From assembly GCF_003326675.1 (NCBI RefSeq), contig NZ_JPWF01000019.1, positions 1 to 64,000 on the forward strand: 64,000 bases of DNA, read 5' to 3'. Below the pieces are notes generated by a model that saw nothing but the letters and a program-made list of their open reading frames with translations, made no database searches and was not told the origin of the DNA. Positions within the stretch are counted from its first letter, which is position 1, and each line of letters begins with the position of its first letter. Of this stretch, positions 43,877 to 52,370 are shown in pieces. Source of the DNA: Thalassospira profundimaris. Its GTDB lineage: Bacteria; Pseudomonadota; Alphaproteobacteria; Rhodospirillales; Thalassospiraceae. The translations under genes were made by a program, and so were the position numbers.

Positions 43877-45649
43877 ATGACGCAGTTGAAAACCGATATT
43901 GCCGCTGATCTTAAAAAGGCAATGTCTGCCGGTGACTTTGAAACGGCTGCGAAGGTCGGTGTTCGCATTTTGCGCACGCATCCGAAACGTGCCGATATCC
44001 AAATTATGACTGCTGTTAGCGAGTTGCAGGGTAAGAACCCTTCTGCTGCGGGCCCTCGCTTGATTAAACTGTTTAGAGCTGTTCCCCGAAACGACAAGCT
44101 TTTTGATGCGGTTGTACAGAATCTGCGCCAATATTCACAAATTACAAATGACTTTAGTTCAGTCGAATCTGTTATAGAAGAGCGCCTTAATGCTGCGCCG
44201 CAAGAATACGTATTTGCGTACCTGTTGGGAGACACGATTTTTCAACGCGTTATAGCTGTCAGCCCCGGTAAGTGCGTTGATTCAAGGCTCAGCCTAGCTG
44301 TTGAGGTGCTTCAAAGGATACCTGAAAGCAGCAAATTTTTTAATGATGTTCAAAAGCTGATTGCAAACATCCATTTGCATCAGGAAACATATGATATTGC
44401 GTTGGAAGTGTTAGAAAAGGCCTTGGTACGTGAGCCGGGGAACCTGGATCTGCGTGTGTTTTTAACCTCCTGCTATGCAATGGCTGGAAAAGTAGAGCAG
44501 GCGGTTAAAAGTAGTTTGGCTGTGATATCGGAACAGCCGGAGTACAGCGCACAGCCATATGTTGTGATCTCATTCATGCGACCACAGGCAATGCCTGAGA
44601 GTTCCGTTGCCAGCCTTGAAGCAATTCTCGCTAACCCCAGATCGGACGGGGCTACAAAGTACAAGGCTTATTTCGCTTTGGCGAAGATTGCAGAAACAGA
44701 TGGCGATATGCAGCGAGCTTTTGCTTGCTATGAAAAGGGTCACGCCGCAAATCGTTTAGCAAGGCCCTTTGACATGCACCAAGAGCTTGGACAAATGCAA
44801 GTTCTGGAAGATACCGTAAGGAAATACGCGTTCCAGAGTGATGTGGCATTCGAAGCGAAGGATGCCGATGCTGCTGGCCCAAAGCCAATATTTATCGTCG
44901 GAATGCCGCGATCCGGTACCACCCTTACTGAGCGTATCTTGGGTGCACATCCAGATGTTTATGCTGCTGGGGAAGTAGGTGACTTCGCAAAGGCCGTTGC
45001 GGAGGTTGTTGGCCGGGGAACCATGACCGAACAGCTTATGCGCCTGGACAAGAAGGCAATTCGGAAAATCAGATTGAAATATCTGGCGGCGTTGAATGCC
45101 TATGCACCAGAAAAACGCTTTGTCACGAACAAGACACCGGCAAATTTCTTGCGTCTTGAGATGATCCGCCGGGTGTTCCCTGATGCTCCGATCATTCACA
45201 CCCATCGTCATCCGCTGGCGACCTGTCTTTCGATCTATACAACGCCATTTGCCGTTCCGATGCGCTATGCCGATGATCTGGGTCAGTTGGCGGATTACTA
45301 TCGCGCTTATGTTTCCCTGATGAAGGTGTTCTTTGAAACCGATCAGGCGGGTAAGTTGTATGATCTGACTTATGAGGATCTGATTGCCGACCCGGAAACG
45401 GTGGCCAAGGACTATCTGGCGCATTGCGGGCTGGATTGGCGTCCGGAATGTTTGGAGTTTTATAAAACCGATCAGACGGCGGCGACCGCAAGCATGATTC
45501 AGGTCCGTCGTCCGATTTTCAAAGACTCGCTCGGTAAATGGCAGCGGTTTGAACCCTATATCGGACCGCTGGCGGAACTTGCCGATGGCAGTGATGACAA
45601 TATGGCAAACGCGGCACAGAAATCATCGCGCAAAGCGGTTGCTGCGTGA
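43877..45649 (+). CDS. TPR-repeat sulfotransferase (isolated paralogue)
   Basis: A 590-residue two-part protein. Residues 1-320 are helical tetratricopeptide-type repeats (for example YDIALEVLEKALVREPGNLD). The C-terminal half is a PAPS-dependent sulfotransferase domain with the 5'-phosphosulfate loop FIVGMPRSGTTLTERIL and the 3'-phosphate motif IIHTHRHPLATCLSIY, closing with ATASMIQVRRPIFKDSLGKW. The TPR region is more AT-rich and less biased in codon use than the sulfotransferase part, suggesting a mosaic or recombined origin. The acceptor is unknown. Three relatives are tandem at 54-59.5 kb. Confidence 0.9.
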   Translation: MTQLKTDIAADLKKAMSAGDFETAAKVGVRILRTHPKRADIQIMTAVSELQGKNPSAAGPRLIKLFRAVPRNDKLFDAVVQNLRQYSQITNDFSSVESVIEERLNAAPQEYVFAYLLGDTIFQRVIAVSPGKCVDSRLSLAVEVLQRIPESSKFFNDVQKLIANIHLHQETYDIALEVLEKALVREPGNLDLRVFLTSCYAMAGKVEQAVKSSLAVISEQPEYSAQPYVVISFMRPQAMPESSVASLEAILANPRSDGATKYKAYFALAKIAETDGDMQRAFACYEKGHAANRLARPFDMHQELGQMQVLEDTVRKYAFQSDVAFEAKDADAAGPKPIFIVGMPRSGTTLTERILGAHPDVYAAGEVGDFAKAVAEVVGRGTMTEQLMRLDKKAIRKIRLKYLAALNAYAPEKRFVTNKTPANFLRLEMIRRVFPDAPIIHTHRHPLATCLSIYTTPFAVPMRYADDLGQLADYYRAYVSLMKVFFETDQAGKLYDLTYEDLIADPETVAKDYLAHCGLDWRPECLEFYKTDQTAATASMIQVRRPIFKDSLGKWQRFEPYIGPLAELADGSDDNMANAAQKSSRKAVAA

Positions 45650-45719
45650 CCTTATGGGGGCTTCGGGTTAGAAAGTATCTTGAGATAAAAAAGATACCGA
45701 CATAACCGGAGCGCCCCTT

Positions 45720-46694
45720 ATGACCCTGACGATCCCGAAGGCCGAGCTGCATCTGCATCTTGAAGGGGCATTGACGCCCGCGCTTGTGCGTGCATTTGCC
45801 AAGCGCAATAACCTGACCTTGCCTGATGGCATCTATGACGATCAGGATCGTTACATCTGGGGTGACTTTCCGGAATTCCTCAAAAGCTTTGACAAGGCCA
45901 GTGCGGCCATCCGGACCAAGCAGGATTATTCCGATCTGACCCACTTCTACCTGACCGAACAGGCCAAGGTGGGCGCGCTTTATGTCGAGCTTTTCTGTTC
46001 ACCGACCCATGCGGCGGAATGTGGCCTGTCTTATGATGATCATCTCGAAGCGGTGGTTGACGGCATTGATCGTGCCGAAAAGGAAACCGGGATTATCGGC
46101 CGGATCATTATGACCTGTGTGCGCCATGTTGGGGGTGATATCGCGGTCAAGGTCGCAAAAGAAACAGCCGATTGCGGTCATCCTTATATCGTCGGATTTG
46201 GGATGGGCGGGAATGAAAGCATGTTCTCGCAGGAAACGTTTTATCCGGCCTTCAAGATCGCTGCGGACGCTGGTTTGGGCTGCACCACCCATGCTGGCGA
46301 AGTGCAGGGACCAGAAAGTGTCTGGGATGCGATTGATAAACTGCCTGTGACCCGGATCGGGCATGGTGTGCGCTCGATTGAGGACCCGAAACTGGTCGAA
46401 ACACTGGCAAAGCGCGGAATTGTTCTGGAAGTCTGTCCGGGCTCGAACATCTCGCTATCGGTCTATCCGGATTATGCGTCGCACCCTTTGCGCAAATTCC
46501 ATGATTCCGGTGTGAAAGTCACGCTGGGGTCTGATGATCCGCCGTTTTTCCACACCAGCTTGGCCGAGGAATATCAACGCGCCAAGGACGTGTTTGGCTT
46601 TAGCGATGATGAATTGCTCGGTGTCACCCGCACAGCACTTGAAGCTGCCTTTGTCGATGACGCAACCAAGGCGAAATTGCTGGCCAAGCTTTAA
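45720..46694 (+). CDS. add: Adenosine deaminase family enzyme
   Basis: A 324-residue metal-dependent amidohydrolase that deaminates adenosine or adenine. The zinc ligands and catalytic residues are in AELHLHLEGAL, CTTHAGEVQGP, RIGHGVRSIED and LGSDDPPFFHTSL. The ADD group includes both adenosine and adenine deaminases, and I cannot separate them by eye. ATG lies five codons before KAELHLHLEG, as expected. A terminator follows. Confidence 0.9.
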   Translation: MTLTIPKAELHLHLEGALTPALVRAFAKRNNLTLPDGIYDDQDRYIWGDFPEFLKSFDKASAAIRTKQDYSDLTHFYLTEQAKVGALYVELFCSPTHAAECGLSYDDHLEAVVDGIDRAEKETGIIGRIIMTCVRHVGGDIAVKVAKETADCGHPYIVGFGMGGNESMFSQETFYPAFKIAADAGLGCTTHAGEVQGPESVWDAIDKLPVTRIGHGVRSIEDPKLVETLAKRGIVLEVCPGSNISLSVYPDYASHPLRKFHDSGVKVTLGSDDPPFFHTSLAEEYQRAKDVFGFSDDELLGVTRTALEAAFVDDATKAKLLAKL

Positions 46695-46717
46695 GGTTAT
46701 CGAGTTTATCAATTTGA

Positions 46718-46750
46718 AAAGAGCGCCCGGCGTGATTGCCAGGCGCTCTT
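46718..46750. terminator. Terminator between add and the phytanoyl-CoA dioxygenase-like gene
   Basis: Stem AAAGAGCGCC-C-GGC / GCC-A-GGCGCTCTTT with a T-rich tail on the plus strand. It lies between convergent genes. Confidence 0.8.
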
Positions 46751-46771
46751 TGCTTTTGGGGATATCAATGC

Positions 46772-47752
46772 TTACCAGGGTGTCTTGCCCAGTATCTTTT
46801 CCCCAAGTGGTGTCAGTTCTGCACGTTCGTAGCGGGTCTGTTCCCAGTTCCGCGGATCACCCGGAAAGGCGTAGCCCCGGGCGGGCAGGCGTTCGGACCA
46901 GCTTTTTACACGCCAGTCGACAAGATCCTGTTCTTCCGGGGTAGCCGGTGCCATCGAGATATATTGCGCGATGCGGGCCTGATCGGATCGGTTGGCGCGA
47001 ATACCATGGGCCAGCAGGCTGTTGAAAATAACAAGGTCACCGGCCTTCATGGCGATGCGTTTGGGCGCATAGGGGATGGTGTCCATATTCGGGCGGAAGG
47101 GATCGCGATCAGACGGTGCAGTTTTGCGCCATTCCTCGAAATTCGCAAATAGGTCAGGGATGCACTGGAAACCGCCCATGTCATCGGTGGTATCAACCAG
47201 TGACAGTACGCCTTGCACATTGATCGGCAGCGGATCGGCACTGGTATCTGCATCCCAGTGAATGAAACCGTCAAAGGTACGGGTGCCCTTGTTTGGCGTG
47301 TTCAGGTTGGCGCGATCAATTGACACCCAAAGGTCTGTACGATCCCAGATATCAACAAAGGCATCATAAACGCGCTGCGTCTGGCGATTGTCCCAAAGAG
47401 TTTGATGGTTATAAATCTCGACCATGCCGGAATTGTTCAATTCCTTCATTTCGTTGTCGCGCATTTGCGGACGGCCCCAGCTTGCCGGATCGTTGGGGTT
47501 CATTTCTTCGAACTCCCACAAAAGATCAACTGTCGCCTTAACCTGTTCGGCCGGGACAGCATTGGGAATGACGACATATCCATAAGTCTGCCAATGGGCA
47601 AAGTCTTCCTCGGACAAAACGCGCAGCGGCAGTTTCTTTTCAAGGTCGCGCAATTGCGTGCCGCTGACTTCCTTGGTTGATGCATTGCCCGGGCGGTCGC
47701 TGTTGGGCGTCATGGTTGGTGCCATGGTTGGGGCATTGGCGAGCATGGACAT
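46772..47752 (-). CDS. Phytanoyl-CoA dioxygenase (PhyH) family protein
   Basis: A 326-residue Fe(II)/2-oxoglutarate-dependent oxygenase of the PhyH family. The metal-binding HxD is in HWDADTSADP and the distal histidine is in NSLLAHGIRANRSD, with the arginine that binds 2-oxoglutarate nearby. The substrate is unknown; family members hydroxylate fatty acyl, ectoine and other small molecules. GGAGGAAC lies upstream of the ATG at 47752. It is divergent from the AraC gene at 47896, which may control it. Confidence 0.9.
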   Translation of the reverse strand: MSMLANAPTMAPTMTPNSDRPGNASTKEVSGTQLRDLEKKLPLRVLSEEDFAHWQTYGYVVIPNAVPAEQVKATVDLLWEFEEMNPNDPASWGRPQMRDNEMKELNNSGMVEIYNHQTLWDNRQTQRVYDAFVDIWDRTDLWVSIDRANLNTPNKGTRTFDGFIHWDADTSADPLPINVQGVLSLVDTTDDMGGFQCIPDLFANFEEWRKTAPSDRDPFRPNMDTIPYAPKRIAMKAGDLVIFNSLLAHGIRANRSDQARIAQYISMAPATPEEQDLVDWRVKSWSERLPARGYAFPGDPRNWEQTRYERAELTPLGEKILGKTPW

Positions 47753-47895
47753 GATGTTCCTCCGTCATCCTGTTTTGATCTGTTCAAATTAAAGCAGCAT
47801 CCAGATGACCTGCCCACTGACAGCCCGGACAAAGAATGATACTATTTGGCCAAAATGATCTAAAAATCGTACCGTAAAGGCGTGGTATTGGTCTG

Positions 47896-48831
47896 ATGAA
47901 GCTTTTGTTCGAACATGTGCAGATCGCGCCGGACCGTTCATGGAAGGGTCTTTATCGTAACCTTATGGCGATCCCGTTCGACTGGCACTTTCATCCGGAA
48001 TACGAACTGACCCTGACGCTTGGAAGCCACGGTCAGCGCTATGTCGGGGACCATATCGGGACTTATGGTGACGATGATCTGGTATTGCTGGGGCCAAATT
48101 TGCCCCACACATGGCATTCTTCAAATGCCGAACCACCATCGGTTACGCATGGCGAAGTGCGCGCATTTGAAACGGCCCTTCGGGTTGCCGGAAGGGACAA
48201 AGGGCATCAGGCCTTTGTCTTCTGGTTTTCTGCGGACTGGATCAACACCGTTTGCAAGACAATGCCCGAACTCTCCGGGCTTGAACGGGCGTTGCAATTG
48301 TCAAAGCGCGGCGTGCAGTTTGACCAAGAAACCGCCCGCAAGGTCGCTGCGTTTGCGACGGTGTTCGAAAAAGGGAACCCGGCCGACCAGTTGGTCATGT
48401 TGATCGAAGTCTTGCGCACATTGCTTGACGCCACCGAACTGACGCCATTGGCATCCGAACGCTTTGATGCAGCAATCCCTGAACATGGTGACGCAAGCCG
48501 GTTGGGCAGGGTGCTTGATCTTCTCCACGGTTACTATGTCGAGCCGGTCAGCAGTGCCTGGATCGCTGAAAATGCCGGGATGAGCGAACGCACCCTGCGT
48601 CGCTTTTTCCAACGGCACATGGGATCGAATATTCAGGATTATCTGATGGGGCTTCGGTTGGGGCGCGCAGCAAGCTTGCTGTTATCGTCCGATCTGCCGA
48701 TCTATCAGGTGGCTGAACAATCGGGTTTTCAGAACCTGTCCCATTTTAACCGGCAATTTCGCCGTCATCGCGGTGTTGCGCCCAGTGCCTATCGAAAATC
48801 GCGCTTTGAGGGTTCTGGCGCAAAGGCCTGA
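47896..48831 (+). CDS. AraC-family transcriptional regulator (cupin type)
   Basis: A 311-residue regulator with an N-terminal cupin-type sensor (FDWHFHPEYELTLTLGSHGQ, then LVLLGPNLPHTWHS) and a C-terminal AraC domain (SSAWIAENAGMSERTLRRFF, PIYQVAEQSGFQNLSHFNRQ). The metal-like histidine pattern of the cupin resembles sugar- or amide-sensing relatives. It is divergent from the PhyH gene, about 140 nt away, with an AT-rich gap containing the TTTGGCCAAA palindrome. Confidence 0.9.
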   Translation: MKLLFEHVQIAPDRSWKGLYRNLMAIPFDWHFHPEYELTLTLGSHGQRYVGDHIGTYGDDDLVLLGPNLPHTWHSSNAEPPSVTHGEVRAFETALRVAGRDKGHQAFVFWFSADWINTVCKTMPELSGLERALQLSKRGVQFDQETARKVAAFATVFEKGNPADQLVMLIEVLRTLLDATELTPLASERFDAAIPEHGDASRLGRVLDLLHGYYVEPVSSAWIAENAGMSERTLRRFFQRHMGSNIQDYLMGLRLGRAASLLLSSDLPIYQVAEQSGFQNLSHFNRQFRRHRGVAPSAYRKSRFEGSGAKA

Positions 48832-48835
48832 TCAG

Positions 48836-49795
48836 CTATGTATTATGGTGCGCCATATGCTGATCAAATGCCTGCCAGAACTGGTCACGAAACAAATCGC
48901 GTTCTTGCAAAATCTCGTGGCGGGCCTCGGGGATTTCCTTAATCGTGATGTTCGGCTTTCCGGCAAAAAGAAATTCCGTGGTCTTGTTGGAAACGACCTG
49001 ATCGTCGCCGGCAAGAACCATGGTAATTGGCGGAAGGCGGTGAAAAGAATCATCTTCGCGCAAGTAACGGGTGACGGTTTCCTGGGCCCTGAAACAGGCA
49101 TCAAGCCAGCCTGCCGACGTGCCGCCAACAACAAAATCCGGGTTACCCTTAAGCAAGGCCAGGTTGGATTGATAGCGCGTCATATCCGATGTCAGGACAT
49201 TTTGCGGATCAAAGGCCGCAACCGGATCGTGATTGCGTTGTCCGGGCAAATAGCGTTTGTCAAATCCCGATCCGCTCATCCCGCGTGACAGAACCCGTGC
49301 TGCCTGAACAAACAGGCGCGGTCCGGCCAATCCGAAAAACGGGGCAATCATGATGGCGTTGCGCCAAAGATCGGGTTGATCCAGCATCATGATCATCGCA
49401 ACCAGCCCGCCGGTCGAATGGGTTAGAACTGTTTTGAACTCAATTCCGTGGCGGTCTTTGACATATTCGATGACATGGCGGGTGTCCGCCACATAATGGG
49501 CGACGTCGCGGATATAACCCATCGCACGATCCCCGCCAAACCGCGTTGACCCGCCATGTCCACGAAAATCAAAGGTGACCGTGCCATAACCGCGCGCGGC
49601 CAGATCAAGGGCGGCTTCATGATATCGTTCGATGAATTCGCCCCGACCTTGCAGGACAAGAACATACCCAACCGGGTCGGCTGGTGCCATGACACCAACA
49701 CGCAACGTCACTCCGTCCGGTGCGACAAAGCTTTCAACATCAAAGGTCAAGTTGCCGTCCGGGCGCAAATAGGAGGAGCCTGAATGCAAATTCAT
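48836..49795 (-). CDS. Alpha/beta hydrolase, monoacylglycerol-lipase-like
   Basis: A 319-residue cytoplasmic hydrolase. The oxyanion region VLVLQGRGEFIERYHEAALD and the nucleophile LTHSTGG (serine inside THSTGG), plus DDQVV and the C-terminal PEARHEIL giving the acid and histidine, fit the lysophospholipase/monoacylglycerol lipase group. It overlaps the previous gene by four bases (ATGA), so translation is coupled to a second hydrolase that is probably exported. The two likely act on a lipid or ester in sequence. Confidence 0.87.
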   Translation of the reverse strand: MNLHSGSSYLRPDGNLTFDVESFVAPDGVTLRVGVMAPADPVGYVLVLQGRGEFIERYHEAALDLAARGYGTVTFDFRGHGGSTRFGGDRAMGYIRDVAHYVADTRHVIEYVKDRHGIEFKTVLTHSTGGLVAMIMMLDQPDLWRNAIMIAPFFGLAGPRLFVQAARVLSRGMSGSGFDKRYLPGQRNHDPVAAFDPQNVLTSDMTRYQSNLALLKGNPDFVVGGTSAGWLDACFRAQETVTRYLREDDSFHRLPPITMVLAGDDQVVSNKTTEFLFAGKPNITIKEIPEARHEILQERDLFRDQFWQAFDQHMAHHNT

Positions 49796-51090
49796 TGGGG
49801 CTTCTGGGTGCCAAGGGTTGCACTTACAAAGGTTACCATCTTGTCCATCATTGCGGCAAAGTCGGGGTTAAAAGTACCACGGCGCAAGGTGCCGGGTGTG
49901 GCCGATTCAACAAGATTGCGCTCACCGTATACCGTATCCGTGCCGGTCTTGCAGCTAAGCTGATCAGCCGGATCACTGTAATGACCGCAATCACGGATCA
50001 CGCCATCAAGACCGTAAACCGGGTTTTCCGGGCTCATGGTAATCGCGGTATGCGCGTGATTGATGGTGCGCATTTGATCATTGGACGAACTGACAACATC
50101 GATGCGATCACATTTTGGATGTTCATCCAGGATGTTCGTTTCGCCCTGATACCAGATCATATGTTTGATGGACGCGTCATTCTTTGTGCAGAAATAGTCG
50201 ACAGCAACAAGGGGATTGACTGTCTGGTCATCGGAACTGATGGCAGCAAAAAGCGGCACATTGCTTTTGGCAATCGATCCGTCGCGATAGGGCTCGGTCA
50301 CAAGGTGAAACTCGGCGGCGGCATTCATGGCCATGGAGCCATATTTGACCGGATCGCTTTCTGTTGCTTGGCCAACCCATTTTTTGACATAGCGGACATA
50401 GGGGGTAAGCCATGCCATCTCGCTTTTGGCGGCAAGACCGGGCGACAGCATGATCATCGCACTGATCCGCGGATCGTTGTTACGCTCGGCAACTTCCCGA
50501 CCAATCAAGGCTGCACCCATCGAATAGCCGACCGGGATGATGTGGGTGATATCGCTATCAAAGCCATCAAGCCCGAAGCGGACCGTATCGAGCCAGTCCT
50601 GATACGTAACATCGGTCAAATCAGCCGGCGCAGTCCCGTGTCCGGGCAAGATCACACCATTGAAAACAGCACATGGAAACTGAACGCGAAGCTGGTCACG
50701 AATATCGGTTAACCAGTATGGACTGTCGGTCAGGCCATGGACTGCCAAAAATCCGACCTTCTCGCCCTGTGCCAAATCGCGCCCGGCAATGTCACAGGCG
50801 GTTTCGTCCGGTGCGATGCTATAGGGGCTTCGCATATCGACGACCTGTTCAAGATCAAAGGGACCAAACGGCTTGTTTTCATGTGCAAAGCGCCCGGCCT
50901 TAAGAACTGTACGGATTTGCTGGCGGGTCGCGTGAACATAATCTGCAAATGGTGTTTGCGGCGCAGGGGCCATGATCGGATTGCCCGACGGTTCGTATTG
51001 CGCTAGCGCGCCCGATGCTGCCCCGATGATAAAAGCAGTCCCCAGCAGCAAAGAAGTCAGACCGGCTTTTACTGTCTGTGGTGCGACCAT
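49792..51090 (-). CDS. Exported alpha/beta hydrolase
   Basis: A 432-residue protein with a probable signal peptide (TSLLLGTAFIIGAASGALA-QY). The hydrolase core has FLAVHGLTDSPYWLTDI, the nucleophile elbow PVGYSMGAALIG, ISSDDQTV and INHAHTAI giving the acid and histidine. Mature location is probably the periplasm. It is the first of two coupled hydrolase genes; a terminator at 51197-51224 lies upstream, ending the OsmC-type gene, so a promoter is expected in 51091-51196. Confidence 0.85.
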   Translation of the reverse strand: MVAPQTVKAGLTSLLLGTAFIIGAASGALAQYEPSGNPIMAPAPQTPFADYVHATRQQIRTVLKAGRFAHENKPFGPFDLEQVVDMRSPYSIAPDETACDIAGRDLAQGEKVGFLAVHGLTDSPYWLTDIRDQLRVQFPCAVFNGVILPGHGTAPADLTDVTYQDWLDTVRFGLDGFDSDITHIIPVGYSMGAALIGREVAERNNDPRISAMIMLSPGLAAKSEMAWLTPYVRYVKKWVGQATESDPVKYGSMAMNAAAEFHLVTEPYRDGSIAKSNVPLFAAISSDDQTVNPLVAVDYFCTKNDASIKHMIWYQGETNILDEHPKCDRIDVVSSSNDQMRTINHAHTAITMSPENPVYGLDGVIRDCGHYSDPADQLSCKTGTDTVYGERNLVESATPGTLRRGTFNPDFAAMMDKMVTFVSATLGTQKPQ

Positions 51091-51196
51091 GGGGAACTCC
51101 GTTTCGGGTTAAGTATTTGTGTAATGGGCTGTTATCGAAATCGTTTTGGGTGTTGCGCAATCCTAGCGCGTGCAGGCGCCATGCGCGAGTAACAAA

Positions 51197-51224
51197 AAAA
51201 GCGGACTGAATTCAGCCCGCTTTT
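51197..51224 (-). terminator. Terminator after the OsmC-like gene
   Basis: Stem AAAAGCGG-A-CTGAA / TTCAG-C-CCGCTTTT with a T run on the minus strand, about 45 nt past the OsmC-type stop. Confidence 0.85.
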
Positions 51225-51266
51225 AATATCGTAACATCGTGACCAGTTAAGGGCAGTAATGCCCCC

Positions 51267-51671
51267 TTATTCGATCACTTCCCAGCTGTGGGTGACTTCG
51301 GCCGCCTTGGACAACATGATCGAGGCCGAGCAATATTTTTCCGCCGACAGTTCAACCGCACGACCGACCTTGGTTTCGTTAAGGTTCTCGCCCTTCACCT
51401 TGAAATGCAGGTGAATTTTCGTAAAGACCTTCGGATCGGTTTCGGCGCGCTCTGCCTTGACGTCGGTTTCCACGTCGAGAACATTTTCGCGTCCCTTTTG
51501 CAGGATGTGCACAACATCAATCGATGAACAGCCGCCAAGTCCCAGAAGCAGCATTTCCATCGGGCTCGGGCCAAATCCGGTGTCTTTGTTGCCATCCATG
51601 ACAACACCATGCCCGGTACCGCTGGTGCCGGTGAAGGTAAGGTTTTCAAGCCACTTGACGCGTGCTTCCAT
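51267..51671 (-). CDS. OsmC/YhfA-like family protein
   Basis: A 134-residue OsmC-fold protein. The two thiol-peroxidase-type cysteines lie in LGGCSSIDV and EKYCSAS, as in the family, so a role in hydroperoxide reduction is possible. FGPSPMEMLLLGLGGCSSID is the hallmark stretch. The start MEARVKWL is favoured by AGGAATTC upstream; an open 12-codon extension was discarded. Confidence 0.9.
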   Translation of the reverse strand: MEARVKWLENLTFTGTSGTGHGVVMDGNKDTGFGPSPMEMLLLGLGGCSSIDVVHILQKGRENVLDVETDVKAERAETDPKVFTKIHLHFKVKGENLNETKVGRAVELSAEKYCSASIMLSKAAEVTHSWEVIE

Positions 51672-51872
51672 GATCGAATTCCTGTGTTTGAAAAATCTAT
51701 GATCCATCCTCTAGCGCGGTTGGCGCGTGCCTGCAAGGTGCGATCAGGACCGGGGGCGATTTGTGAAAACGGGGAACACGGATTTGAAGTAGTAAACTGT
51801 TATAGGTGTTTTTACTTTCCCGCGTAATACTGTCACCAGAATTCAGACCCTTATGGTGTAGGAGTAAAGGGC

Positions 51873-52208
51873 ATGTCACAGGATCCAAACCGCAGCAAAA
51901 GCCGTTTCATGATGGGCATGGAGCACGTCCTGCGCGAGATCAACCACGAAATCATCAGCCCGGCGATCCCTGATATGTCGGTTGAAAATGCCGTGCCGCT
52001 GATGATTACTGTGGCCCGTCTGCGTGCCGATTACCTGAAATATGCCTTCAAACTCAGTGCGGATCGTAACGAACGGCACCCGACCGAGGAAGAGCTGGCA
52101 AAGCTCAAACACTTGCGCGAAACCTATCAGGAAATGCTGGCAGCCGCCCGTGAACTCGAACATTGCATTGATCGCGGATATATCGATCTGCCGATGCCTG
52201 GAAAATAA
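51873..52208 (+). CDS. Conserved small helical protein of unknown function
   Basis: An 111-residue soluble protein that I do not recognise. It is mostly helical and charged: FMMGMEHVLREINHEIISPA, LADYLKYAF-like segment RADYLKYAFKLSADRN, and LRETYQEMLAAARELEHCID. GTAGGAGTAAAGGGC gives a strong ribosome site before the ATG, which supports real translation. It is upstream of the diguanylate cyclase gene by about 160 nt, but no functional link is visible. No membrane segment or signal peptide. Confidence 0.75.
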   Translation: MSQDPNRSKSRFMMGMEHVLREINHEIISPAIPDMSVENAVPLMITVARLRADYLKYAFKLSADRNERHPTEEELAKLKHLRETYQEMLAAARELEHCIDRGYIDLPMPGK

Positions 52209-52370
52209 AGCGTCATAAATGCCCGGCATGTCAGAAATTTCATGACTTATCCTCAAGGATATGTAATTGGTGTTGCTTATATAAATAAGGACCGAACAAT
52301 ACGGTCCGATTTGGGACATCAATGATAACATAACCGAGGGAGTGCGCCGTTTCGCGGTGCTCTGGGTATA

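Noticed and set aside
47845-47854. TTTGGCCAAA palindrome between the AraC and PhyH genes as an operator
   Set aside because: Short, and AraC proteins normally use direct repeats; too weak to call.
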